Source: Candidatus Bathyarchaeota archaeon (GTDB lineage: Archaea; Thermoproteota; Bathyarchaeia; Bathyarchaeales; Bathyarchaeaceae). Taken from it: a stretch of DNA of 8,444 nt. The translations under genes and the position numbers were made by a program. The notes beneath the pieces are model-generated. The model was not told where the DNA came from and did no database searches. It was given only the letters and a program-made list of their open reading frames with translations. Below, in pieces: positions 1 to 6,277 of this stretch (position 1 is the first letter of the stretch; each line of letters opens with the position of its first letter). The stretch is from the NCBI GenBank assembly GCA_026014605.1, contig JAOZIC010000075.1, positions 1 to 8,444 on the forward strand, read 5' to 3'.

Positions 1-129
1 ATTCCTTCGATGGGTGTAGCTGCAACAATCACTAACGTTACAATTCCGTTACTGATGGCATCGAGCTTAAACGCAGCACTCGCCGCTATATTATACGTCA
101 GCGTAAGAGCCAGAAGGCTTAGAATATGA
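1..129 (+). CDS. C-terminal end of a membrane protein, possibly an ECF transporter S component (partial)
   Basis: Frame 1 is open from the window edge to the TGA at 127-129 and gives the last 42 residues of a protein. The visible part is hydrophobic and rich in small residues (Ala, Ser, Thr, Val, Leu). It reads as most of one or two membrane helices and ends in a short Arg-rich tail (VRARRLRI), as expected for a positively charged cytoplasmic end. Its stop overlaps the next start as ATGA, so the two genes are probably translationally coupled and functionally linked. The length and character of the tail would suit a vitamin-type ECF substrate-binding subunit, but this is inference from context. 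Any small polytopic membrane protein would fit. Confidence 0.55.
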   Translation: MPSMGVAATITNVTIPLLMASSLNAALAAILYVSVRARRLRI

Positions 130-899
130 ACTTAGAGTCGCTTCCCACAAAAACCATTCAAACCGCTCGCGACGTCTCCATCATGGACGTCAACCAAGAC
201 ACGGTTATGGTTGTGGGTTGCGACTCCAGCGGCGGCATCGGACCCAAACCCTTGGACAAAATCAAAGTAAGCGGTTTCACACTTGGACGGTTTACTGCTC
301 GAGTGGCTTTGATGGAAGTCCTCGCTGTGGGTGCAACTCTTACATGTTTAACTAATACTTTGGGGGTTGAACCAGACCCTACGGGTTTTGAGATTCTTGA
401 AGGCATAAAACATGAACTTAGCTTAGCACAGTTAGACGATTCTGTTGTCGTAATTGGCAGCACTGAAAAAACAATTGAAGTGGAACAAACTGGAATCGGC
501 ATAACAGTTGTTGGGGTGGCGCCAAAAAACAGTTTAAGAATCGGTTGGTCAAAGCCAAACGATTTAATTGTTGCAGTTGGTCGTCCAAGTGTTAAAGACG
601 AAGTTTTGCCTGCAGAAAAACGTGGCGAGATTGCGGATTTAGCCGACTTGTTGAAGTTCTTAAACTGCGGTTATGTTCATGATATTATCCCAATAGGCTC
701 TCATGGTATGGTGCATGAAGTAGATGTGCTTGTAAGTGACTCTGGTTTAGTTGCTGAACTTGATTTGACTGACTCTTATGCTAAAAAGTCTGCAGGTCCT
801 GCAACGGCGGTTTTGGTGACTATTGAAAAAAATCGTTTAAGTCAGTTTTCTGAGCTAATTACTAAACCGATTCAGGTAATCGGCTCGTTTTGTGAGTGA
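126..899 (+). CDS. AIR synthase (PurM)-fold kinase-like protein, possible alpha-ribazole kinase (CblS-like)
   Basis: This 257-residue protein has the layout of the PurM/ThiL/HypE/SelD superfamily, which binds ATP and phosphorylates or activates small substrates. Residues 29-44 hold a Gly/Asp-rich stretch (VVGCDSSGGIGPKPLD) where the family places its nucleotide and Mg ligands. Residues 54-70 (LGRFTARVALMEVLAVGA) match the helix after it. A second domain starts near residue 125 with GIGITVVG, followed by a KPND turn near 143 and the segment 186-200 around IPIGSHGMVHEVD. At 257 residues it is shorter than PurM (about 340), so it is not the purine enzyme itself. The start overlaps the upstream membrane-protein stop (ATGA), with a weak purine-rich site (AGAAGG, 112-117) 8 nt before it. 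A stand-alone PurM-like kinase next to a small transporter recalls the alpha-ribazole salvage pair CblS/CblT of Firmicutes. Fold assignment is fairly secure; the substrate is a guess. Confidence 0.75.
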   Translation: MNLESLPTKTIQTARDVSIMDVNQDTVMVVGCDSSGGIGPKPLDKIKVSGFTLGRFTARVALMEVLAVGATLTCLTNTLGVEPDPTGFEILEGIKHELSLAQLDDSVVVIGSTEKTIEVEQTGIGITVVGVAPKNSLRIGWSKPNDLIVAVGRPSVKDEVLPAEKRGEIADLADLLKFLNCGYVHDIIPIGSHGMVHEVDVLVSDSGLVAELDLTDSYAKKSAGPATAVLVTIEKNRLSQFSELITKPIQVIGSFCE

Positions 900-958
900 A
901 ATTTTGAAAGCTTGTTGTTTTTTGGGTTTGGTGCCAAACGTCGGCTTTTTTGGGTGTT

Positions 959-997
959 AAAAACTGTACATGTCGGAGCCTAAAATGTACAGTTTTT
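959..997. repeat. Perfect 12-bp inverted repeat, terminator or operator
   Basis: The arms AAAAACTGTACA (959-970) and TGTACAGTTTTT (986-997) are exactly complementary, with a 15-nt spacer. In RNA this gives a hairpin whose 3' arm ends in five U, followed by more U-rich sequence, so it could end transcription from the gene stopping at 899. Each arm also contains the 6-bp palindrome TGTACA, and the two copies lie 21 bp apart, so a protein-binding role is also possible. Confidence 0.6.
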
Positions 998-1123
998 GTC
1001 ATTTTTGTAGCAATATTTGCTTTTTTTGTTAAACAAATTTCTTGAATTAATACCCGCCTATGAACCAATAACTGTGTGTCCTATCATTTAACATAATATT
1101 GTCAGATATCCGTGCGACTTAAC

Positions 1124-1135
1124 AAGCTTTAAAGG
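1124..1135 (+). promoter_or_regulatory. Candidate TATA element for the winged-helix gene
   Basis: The sequence AAGCTTTAAAGG resembles an archaeal BRE/TATA element and shares the 10-mer AAGCTTTAAA with the well-placed promoter at 7392-7401. It predicts a transcription start near 1157 and hence a leader of almost 100 nt before the start at 1254. That is long for an archaeon, so a promoter nearer the gene is also possible. Confidence 0.3.
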
Positions 1136-1253
1136 TAAAATTATCGTAAGTAGCTGTCTGCTCACGTAGTGATAGGCCATGATTTTTGGTTTGTCAAAAT
1201 TGGAAATCTGTGTCTGTTTACGTGTAGTTTCCCTAATGGTAGAGGTTTAACCG

Positions 1254-1556
1254 ATGCGAAGATCAAAAATGGAGATGTATATCGATATCCTCAAGGTTAT
1301 TGCTCAGAACGGTCCATTGAAGCTCACACATGTAATGTACAAAGCAAACGTCAATTGTAGCGTCCTAAAAGAGAACTTAGGATTCTTGATTGATCAAAAT
1401 CTCATCGAAGAGCAAATTGTCAAAAAGAGACGAAACAAAACTAAAATCGCTTATGCAATCACTGAAAAAGGCAAAACCGTTCTAAGGTACTTCAATGAAG
1501 TCAATGTTGCTCTGCAGATAACTGAATCAAGCAAGATACCCGCAATGCTGTATTAA
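1254..1556 (+). CDS. Single-domain winged-helix DNA-binding protein (HTH_45-like)
   Basis: This is a 100-residue probable transcription regulator made of one winged helix-turn-helix domain, resembling the HTH_45 type frequent in thaumarchaeal and bathyarchaeal genomes. Residues 5-20 (KMEMYIDILKVIAQNG) form the first helix. Residues 23-50 (LTHVMYKANVNCSVLKENLGFLIDQNLI) form the helix-turn-helix. A basic wing follows at 55-75 (VKKRRNKTK then YAITEKGK), and a C-terminal helix at 76-90 may make the dimer contact. No ligand domain is present, so the signal, if any, is unknown. The start is set by a Shine-Dalgarno site AGAGGT at 1241-1246, 7 nt upstream. It stands alone on its strand, and no target site can be assigned. 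Confidence 0.85.
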   Translation: MRRSKMEMYIDILKVIAQNGPLKLTHVMYKANVNCSVLKENLGFLIDQNLIEEQIVKKRRNKTKIAYAITEKGKTVLRYFNEVNVALQITESSKIPAMLY

Positions 1557-1612
1557 CGCGGCTGATCGTTTGGATATCTTTAGCATCAAGAAAGACTGAA
1601 ACCCAACAAGAA

Positions 1613-1650
1613 GAAAGAGATTTTTTTCTCTTTCCCTCTTTTGTATTTTT
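1613..1650. terminator. Hairpin plus T-tract between convergent genes
   Basis: The arms GAAAGAGA (1613-1620) and TCTCTTTC (1627-1634) form an 8-bp stem with a loop of six T. A pyrimidine-rich run with a T7 tract (1644-1650) follows on the + strand. It lies between the stop of the winged-helix gene and the stop of the convergent membrane-protein gene. It can end + transcription and, as the stem is symmetric, perhaps transcription from the other side. Confidence 0.65.
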
Positions 1651-3336
1651 TTATTCTGGCTGTTTTCCTATTCTAATTAGTATTCCTGCAACTATCTTTA
1701 TTGCAGCAGCGGCAATGAACAGGTAAGAGCCAATTGCTAAGCCCCATGTTACGTTTATTGTTCCGTATGTGTCGATGGTGTCTGAGAATTCGCCTCCGAA
1801 CGGAGAAGACGACATCGCCGAGGCTATTTCTGTTATTTGTATGGGTGTCTGACCGCCTCCGCCAACTGCGCCTGCAAACTGTGTGACTAATCCTACCAGC
1901 CCGAATATGAGCAGTATGATGATTATTACTGGGAGTAGCGAGGTTATGCCGCTTATGATGTATGTTTTGGACAGGCTTTTTGCTTTTTCAACTCCGATAA
2001 TCGTTAATATGTTTAGTACAACGCTTGCAATGAACAACAGTCCAAACGGGATTCCAATTCCAAATACTGGTGTTAGACCTTGGTCGCCCTGCAGCATGTT
2101 GATTCTGAGTCCTTTAATGCCGTCGATGAGAACTATTTCTGTTTGTCCTGTTGTGGATATGACGCTGGTTTGGATGTCGCCTGAAACAATGTACCACGGC
2201 ATGAACAATCCTGCAAAGTAGACTACGATGCCTACGATTCCAAGAATTACGCCGATAGCCGCTTTGGAGCGCAATATTTTCAGTAGGTTAAGTTTTCCTT
2301 CTTTTTTGCGTTTGATTATCTTGTAGATTTTGTATGCTGCAACGATTCCCAAGATTGCTATGATAATGTGTGGAATGAAGTAAACAACCATGCTTATGGT
2401 GAACCAACTTTGATCCACTACTTCTCTTTCGTTAGCCCACGACACTGGGTTAGTCCATTTGTATTCGTTTTCTCCTTGTCCTGGACCGCTTGGTCCCGCA
2501 CCGCCAACGATTATGTCTGCCAGTTCAGCCCAGTTACCCCACCTTCCACCAAACTCAAGCCAATCCTGTGAATCTGGATGATTTTCTGCCCCTTTTTCGC
2601 CAAGGATAACAACTTCATAGTCTTCTGGGGCTAACGTGTACGCGTTTCCCACTGTATCGCTTTCTGTGCCTACGCGACCTTGGTATTGGTTAAAGTAGCT
2701 TGCGTGGGAACCTAAAGCAACGTAAACATGTGGGTGTGTTTCATCTGTGGTTTCTATGTCTGTCCATTCTGCTTTTTGTCCACTGTTGTGTTGGGAGTAT
2801 GCACCGTATTGTGGTGTTTCGTTTGAGTCTAGAACTATTTCTATCATTTCCCAGTCGCCTTGATGCTGGTTTAGGCTTCCGGGGTTGTATGCGTAGAAGA
2901 ACCAGTACTGGACAACAATAGACCCTGACTGACGTGTTACGTGTGCGTAGATTTTATCTCCATAACTTTGGCGTTTTTGTTGGTAGTCTTGGGCTATTTG
3001 GTTGCCGCTTCCTAATGTGTTGTTCAAGAAGTAATCTTCTGTTGTGTATTGGGCGATGCTGGTTGCTGTGGGCGAGGCTTCAGTTAGTATGTTTGAGTCC
3101 TCTGTTTTTCTGTACAGCTCAGAGTTTTGTATGTGATAGTTAGCGTCTGTTGGGTAGAACTTTTCTCCATCTGCAAAATGCATGACCGGCGCATAGAGAG
3201 ATGCCAGTTGTTGTTCTTTGGCGTCGGATATTCCGTCGTTGTCTGAGTCTGCCTGAGCTATTACACATGAAACTGAAGAGACCGCTAACAGTCCCATTAT
3301 CAATAATGTAACTAGGAGTAAGTTTTGTTTTCTCAT
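1651..3336 (-). CDS. Secreted/membrane-anchored Vps62-like domain protein with Ca-binding-type motif and five C-terminal membrane helices
   Basis: The product is 561 residues. A signal peptide (basic MRKQ, then a hydrophobic core) probably ends after AQA at residue 29. Directly behind it lies DSDNDGISDAKE (30-41), an Asp-rich loop of the thrombospondin-3/dockerin calcium-binding type. Residues about 44-270 resemble the Vps62-related domain: YAPVMHF (48-54), YWFFYAYN (144-151), HQGDWEMIE (158-166), SQH (181-183), GSHASYF (209-215) and GRWGNW (264-269). The conserved His, Asp and Glu suggest a metal or catalytic site, but the family has no settled activity. Five membrane helices follow, near 311-335, 361-383, 422-449, 459-484 and 531-554, so the N-terminal domain should face outside. 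The ATG at 3336 is preferred over an in-frame TTG at 3348: it places the basic n-region first and has GTGGTG 4 nt upstream. A two-helix membrane gene lies upstream on the same strand. Confidence 0.8.
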   Translation of the reverse strand: MRKQNLLLVTLLIMGLLAVSSVSCVIAQADSDNDGISDAKEQQLASLYAPVMHFADGEKFYPTDANYHIQNSELYRKTEDSNILTEASPTATSIAQYTTEDYFLNNTLGSGNQIAQDYQQKRQSYGDKIYAHVTRQSGSIVVQYWFFYAYNPGSLNQHQGDWEMIEIVLDSNETPQYGAYSQHNSGQKAEWTDIETTDETHPHVYVALGSHASYFNQYQGRVGTESDTVGNAYTLAPEDYEVVILGEKGAENHPDSQDWLEFGGRWGNWAELADIIVGGAGPSGPGQGENEYKWTNPVSWANEREVVDQSWFTISMVVYFIPHIIIAILGIVAAYKIYKIIKRKKEGKLNLLKILRSKAAIGVILGIVGIVVYFAGLFMPWYIVSGDIQTSVISTTGQTEIVLIDGIKGLRINMLQGDQGLTPVFGIGIPFGLLFIASVVLNILTIIGVEKAKSLSKTYIISGITSLLPVIIIILLIFGLVGLVTQFAGAVGGGGQTPIQITEIASAMSSSPFGGEFSDTIDTYGTINVTWGLAIGSYLFIAAAAIKIVAGILIRIGKQPE

Positions 3337-3382
3337 TTTACACCACAATAATTGCCGTTTTTCTTCTTTTTATGTGGTTTTG

Positions 3383-3396
3383 CCTATAAGGTTTCG
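3383..3396 (-). promoter_or_regulatory. BRE/TATA-like promoter for the Vps62-like gene
   Basis: On the minus strand the sequence reads CGAAAC followed by CTTATAGG, which resembles an archaeal BRE plus TATA box. It predicts a start near 3361 and a leader of about 25 nt before the ATG at 3336. The gene therefore probably has its own transcript in addition to any read-through from the small gene upstream. Confidence 0.4.
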
Positions 3397-3432
3397 TGTG
3401 GTTAAACCCTTATTGCCACTTAAACTTTAAAA

Positions 3433-3639
3433 CTAGGCTTGCTTTTCAGGTTCAGGGCGTTTTGCTTCTGCTGTCGTTGGTTTTTGTTTTTTGATGCGTG
3501 GAATGAAATAAACAACAGCGGCAATAACTGCTAGTACAATTGCTAGGGGTGTCATCCATTCTGTTTGGTATGCTCTGTTCAAGAGCAGTAACGCGACTGA
3601 TATCCAGACGATGATTGTTGCAATTGTTCTAACTTGCAT
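3433..3639 (-). CDS. Small two-helix membrane protein of unknown function
   Basis: The product has 68 residues. Two hydrophobic helices, near 5-22 (TIATIIVWISVALLLLNR) and 30-48 (TPLAIVLAVIAAVVYFIPR), are joined by a short loop. A hydrophilic, Lys/Pro/Glu-rich tail follows (from KKQKPTTAEAK), probably cytoplasmic. The start is well supported: GAGG lies at 3647-3650 on the minus strand, 7 nt before the ATG. No enzymatic motif is present and the family is not recognised. Helix 2 shares VVYFIP with the first C-terminal helix of the large downstream protein, also at DNA level. The two genes are 96 bp apart on the same strand, but the downstream gene appears to have its own promoter, so joint function is only a possibility. 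Confidence 0.7.
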   Translation of the reverse strand: MQVRTIATIIVWISVALLLLNRAYQTEWMTPLAIVLAVIAAVVYFIPRIKKQKPTTAEAKRPEPEKQA

Positions 3640-3797
3640 CTTTTTTCCTCATTTACTTGAATGTTAATGGTGTGCTAATACTTTTTGCTGTTTTTGTTAG
3701 TTGAACGTATTTAGTTTGTCTACATAACGAATCTGAACGTTTGTTGATAAGTCTGTGGTCTAGGGTGAAACTTGGCGGAAACCTTAATCTACTTCTG

Positions 3798-3806
3798 CAT
3801 AAAAAT
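3798..3806 (+). promoter_or_regulatory. Candidate TATA box for citrate synthase
   Basis: CATAAAAAT lies about 34 bp before the ATG at 3836 and would place the transcript start roughly 10 nt upstream of it. This suits the absence of a clear Shine-Dalgarno site and suggests a very short leader. The element is weak and the rest of the 196-bp divergent gap (3640-3835) shows no strong palindrome. Confidence 0.35.
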
Positions 3807-3835
3807 CTGTAAAAAGAAGATTCAGAACCTAGCTG

Positions 3836-4981
3836 ATGAGCATGACAGATGAAAACAGTGAACGCATTGTAATCCGAGGACTAAGAGGTATCGCCGCAGC
3901 AACAACCCAGATTAGTTTTGTTGACCCTCTTGGAGCACTTTACTATTCAGGCTACAACATCGACGATTTAGTAAATCAAGCAACATACGAAGAAGTAGTA
4001 TTCCTATTGTTAAACAACAGGTTACCAACCCAAACTGAACTAAACGACCTCAAATCACAGCTTTACTCCGAAATGAAACTACCCAAAAAAGTTGTCGAGC
4101 GGATACGAGACGCATCACCAACCTGTCACCCAATGGAAGTGTTACGAACCGAAATTTCTCACCTCGGAGAATTCGACCCCGAACCAGACGAAACATCAGA
4201 CGAAGCAAACAAACGACGCGCCATTCGCATAATCGCTAAGGTTCCTACATTAATTTCGTTTCTTTACCGGACGCGTTCAAATCTGGATGCGATTACTCCG
4301 CTTAAAGAATACAGTTTCGCAGAAAACTTTCTGTACATGTTCCGAGGAAAACCCGCAGACCAACAAGAAAAAAGTGCAATGGAACGTTACATGATACTGC
4401 ATGCTGACCATGGAATGAACGCTTCTACTTTTGCTGCGCGTGTAACTGCTGGAACGGGTTCAGATTTGTATTCCGCAGTAACTTCTGCAGTTGGTACGCT
4501 AAAAGGTTCATTTCATGGTGGAGCCAGCGAAAGAGTCATGGCTATGCTGTATGAAATAAACAGTATCGACGAAGTTGAACATTACATCCAGACCATGTTG
4601 GATGACAACAAAAAAATCATGGGTTTCGGACACCGCGTTTACCGTTCTGAAGACCCCCGTTCAAAACATCTGAGAGTAATGGCTGAAAACCTGTGCCATC
4701 AACGCGACACTATCGCAATTTACAACAAATCCAAAAAAATCGAGGCTACCGTACATGACAAAAAAGGAATTTTCCCAAACGTAGACTTTTACGCTGCTTT
4801 GGTTATGCATGCCTTAGGCGTTCCTAGGGAATTTTTCACTGCCTTTTTTGCCTGCAGCCGAGTAACTGGTTGGACTGCCCATGTGCTGGAACAGTATGTG
4901 GACGCTGTTCTGATTCGTCCAACATCAAAATATACTGGCGAGTTTGGAAGAAAGTTTGTTCCATTATCTGAACGAACATAA
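3836..4981 (+). CDS. gltA: Citrate synthase
   Basis: This enzyme condenses oxaloacetate and acetyl-CoA to citrate in the cytoplasm. The 381 residues match the compact archaeal/Gram-positive type (about 370-390). The three catalytic residues are present: H227 in GSFHGG, H266 in GFGHRVYR and D317 in NVDFY. Other family marks are LHADHGMNAS (188-197), which contributes to the active site, and SRVTGWTAH (341-349) with the substrate-binding Arg. The context of the first catalytic His is GSFHGGAS rather than the usual GPLHGGAN, and an acidic insert-like stretch lies at 111-124 (EFDPEPDETSDE). 2-Methylcitrate synthase is a close relative and cannot be excluded by motifs, although no prp genes are nearby. 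ATG codons at 3836 and 3842 are both possible starts; the first is used here because neither has a clear ribosome binding site. Confidence 0.95.
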   Translation: MSMTDENSERIVIRGLRGIAAATTQISFVDPLGALYYSGYNIDDLVNQATYEEVVFLLLNNRLPTQTELNDLKSQLYSEMKLPKKVVERIRDASPTCHPMEVLRTEISHLGEFDPEPDETSDEANKRRAIRIIAKVPTLISFLYRTRSNLDAITPLKEYSFAENFLYMFRGKPADQQEKSAMERYMILHADHGMNASTFAARVTAGTGSDLYSAVTSAVGTLKGSFHGGASERVMAMLYEINSIDEVEHYIQTMLDDNKKIMGFGHRVYRSEDPRSKHLRVMAENLCHQRDTIAIYNKSKKIEATVHDKKGIFPNVDFYAALVMHALGVPREFFTAFFACSRVTGWTAHVLEQYVDAVLIRPTSKYTGEFGRKFVPLSERT

Positions 4982-4993
4982 CCTTTTTGTTTC

Positions 4994-5833
4994 TTAGGAA
5001 CTAGCCAATTCTTTTACTTTCAATAAGTTATCCACATCGTTTCGTCTTGTGTCTCGTGGAGTTTCCATTATCAACGGCACCTGTCCAAGCTTGCTTGTCA
5101 GTATGTGTCTGAAGCCTTCTTCCCCAATTTTTCCTAAACCGATGTGTTCATGTCGGTCGATTCTGCTGTTCAGGTCTCCTTTGGAGTCGTTAAGGTGAAC
5201 TAGTTTGAGTTTGCTAAAGCCTATAATCTGGTCTATGTCTTTGACTGTTTTTCCCACTGCATCTTTAGTTCTAAGGTCGTAGCCCGCACCAAACGCGTGG
5301 CTTGTGTCAAAACATATTCCAACACGGTCAGTTTCAGAGATGTTTTCGATAATGTGTTGAATATCTTCAAAAGTGCTGCCCATGCTGTTTTTTGTTCCCG
5401 CAGTGTTTTCCAACAAAAGCATAACTCCTTGCTCTGTTTCGTTAAGTGCTTTGTTGATGCCACTGATTAACCTGCCAAAACCTGCTTCCATTCCAGAACC
5501 CACGTGGCTGCCCAGATGTGTTACCAGATACGGGATTTTTAGTTGATTGCACCTTTGCAACTCGGAAGTTAGTGTTTCCACAGATTTTTTGTAAACATCG
5601 TCGTTTGGTGACGCCAAATTCGGCAAATAAGGCATGTGAGCAAAAACTGGTTGTAAATCAAACTTTTCGACTTTATTTGCGAATCTCTCAGCTACTTCTT
5701 GGGGTATGGGCGCTGTTTTCCATTGTCTGGGATTTCTTGTGAATATTTGGAACGTGTTGCAGCTTAGTTCTAGTGCATTGTCTGGTGCGTTGTCCACAGA
5801 CCCGTGAATTGAAACGTGAAAACCAACCTTCAA
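4994..5833 (-). CDS. nfo: Endonuclease IV (AP endonuclease)
   Basis: This enzyme cuts DNA 5' of abasic sites and removes blocked 3' ends in base-excision repair. The 279 residues form a TIM barrel of the usual length (E. coli Nfo has 285). All nine trinuclear zinc ligands are visible: H66, H106, E142, D176, H179, H213, D226, H228 and E257. They sit in AHMPYLPN, VTHLGSH, LLENTAG, CFDTSHAFGAGYD, LVHLNDSKG, RIDRHEH and IMETP. The start is a TTG: the family begins MKVGFHVS, and an in-frame TAG lies two codons upstream, so no earlier start is possible. A modest AGGT lies 8 nt before the TTG (5842-5845). The gene converges on citrate synthase with only 12 bp between stops and diverges from the NifU-type gene. 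Confidence 0.96.
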   Translation of the reverse strand: MKVGFHVSIHGSVDNAPDNALELSCNTFQIFTRNPRQWKTAPIPQEVAERFANKVEKFDLQPVFAHMPYLPNLASPNDDVYKKSVETLTSELQRCNQLKIPYLVTHLGSHVGSGMEAGFGRLISGINKALNETEQGVMLLLENTAGTKNSMGSTFEDIQHIIENISETDRVGICFDTSHAFGAGYDLRTKDAVGKTVKDIDQIIGFSKLKLVHLNDSKGDLNSRIDRHEHIGLGKIGEEGFRHILTSKLGQVPLIMETPRDTRRNDVDNLLKVKELASS

Positions 5834-5889
5834 GCTTATCTACCTAACAACTGTTGCATGGCGGCTGGATGTAAAAACGTTGTTCTATG

Positions 5890-5910
5890 GTTTTGGTTTA
5901 AAATCAAAAC
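5890..5910. promoter_or_regulatory. Palindrome with TATA-like core between divergent nfo and NifU-type gene
   Basis: The outer arms GTTTTG and CAAAAC are perfectly complementary. The inner part continues the symmetry with one G/T exception and has TTTAAA-type sequence at its centre. It reads as a TATA-like box in both directions and lies midway in the 136-bp divergent gap, giving leaders of about 40 nt each way. It could be a shared promoter core or a regulator site. A second TATA-like element nearer the NifU-type start (TTAAACAT, about 5943-5950) would give a leaderless transcript instead. Confidence 0.35.
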
Positions 5911-5969
5911 GTTTTTTTAGAGTTGTTTACTTTCTAAACTCGTTAAACATACTAAAGAGTTGAACCTAA

Positions 5970-6203
5970 ATGAGTGAAAATGTAGAAACTCGCGTAAAAA
6001 AAGCTCTTGAACAAGTCAGACCCCAACTTCAAGCTGACGGTGGAGACCTAGAATACGTCGGATTCGACAATGGTGTCGTAAAAGTCAGACTTCAAGGCTC
6101 ATGCAGCGGATGCCCAATGTCTGCAATGACCCTGCAATGGGGCGTTGAGAACTTTCTCAAAAAACACATACCTGAAGTAACTAAAGTAGAATCAGTAAAG
6201 TAA
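5970..6203 (+). CDS. NifU C-terminal-domain (Nfu-type) iron-sulfur scaffold protein
   Basis: The 77-residue protein is a stand-alone NifU C-terminal domain, which holds or carries Fe-S clusters and passes them to target proteins in the cytoplasm. The family signatures are clear: VRPQLQADGGD (16-26) and GSCSGCPMSAMTL (43-55) with the cluster-binding Cys pair C45 and C48. A dimer would bridge one 4Fe-4S cluster through the two CXXC pairs. There is no N-terminal IscU-like or ferredoxin-like part, so this is the short Nfu form. No clear Shine-Dalgarno site precedes the ATG, and a leaderless start is plausible. It is monocistronic, with its own terminator at 6207-6230; no suf or isc genes are in view. 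Confidence 0.93.
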   Translation: MSENVETRVKKALEQVRPQLQADGGDLEYVGFDNGVVKVRLQGSCSGCPMSAMTLQWGVENFLKKHIPEVTKVESVK

Positions 6204-6206
6204 AAC

Positions 6207-6230
6207 AAACTGCCGTTATATCGGCGGTTT
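6207..6230. terminator. Hairpin terminator between convergent genes
   Basis: The arms AAACTGCCG (6207-6215) and CGGCGGTTT (6222-6230) form a 9-bp stem with one G-U pair and the 6-nt loop TTATAT. A T-rich run follows on the + strand (ATACTTTTTATTT), and the minus strand has GTTTGTTTT after the stem. It can therefore serve both the NifU-type gene and the converging regulator gene. It lies only 3 nt after the NifU-type stop. Confidence 0.75.
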
Positions 6231-6277
6231 ATACTTTTTATTTCCTGTTTTGTGCTTAGCCGTTTTTCGGCGTATGT

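Larger units (their letters stand above)
900..1253 (+). other. Intergenic region with T-tracts, an inverted repeat and a candidate promoter
   Basis: No convincing gene is seen in these 354 bases on either strand. The left third has several T-runs (943-949, 993-997, 1019-1028) that could end transcription of the upstream gene, and a perfect inverted repeat at 959-997. The right part has a TATA-like element near 1124-1135 and then a leader of about 100 nt with no recognised riboswitch or tRNA fold. Short open frames here have poor amino-acid composition and no ribosome binding site. Confidence 0.6.

Noticed and set aside
862..1068. 68-codon minus-strand frame in the left intergenic gap
   Set aside because: It crosses the inverted repeat and T-tracts and has a low-quality composition. 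No start signal is seen.
1169..1360. 63-codon + strand frame before the winged-helix gene
   Set aside because: It overlaps the well-supported winged-helix gene in another frame, lacks a ribosome binding site and shows no recognisable domain.
3346..3348. TTG at 3346-3348 as start of the Vps62-like protein
   Set aside because: It would add MWCK before the basic n-region of the signal peptide. The ATG at 3336 is a better codon with a nearer GGTG.
3834..3890. TGATGA at the start of citrate synthase as the C box of a C/D-box small RNA
   Set aside because: No CTGA D box follows at suitable spacing, and the segment overlaps the coding start.
6259..6271. Small hairpin GCCG-T5-CGGC after the regulator pair
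   Set aside because: The stem has only 4 bp and no T-tract follows it on the minus strand. The hairpin at 6207-6230 explains termination better.
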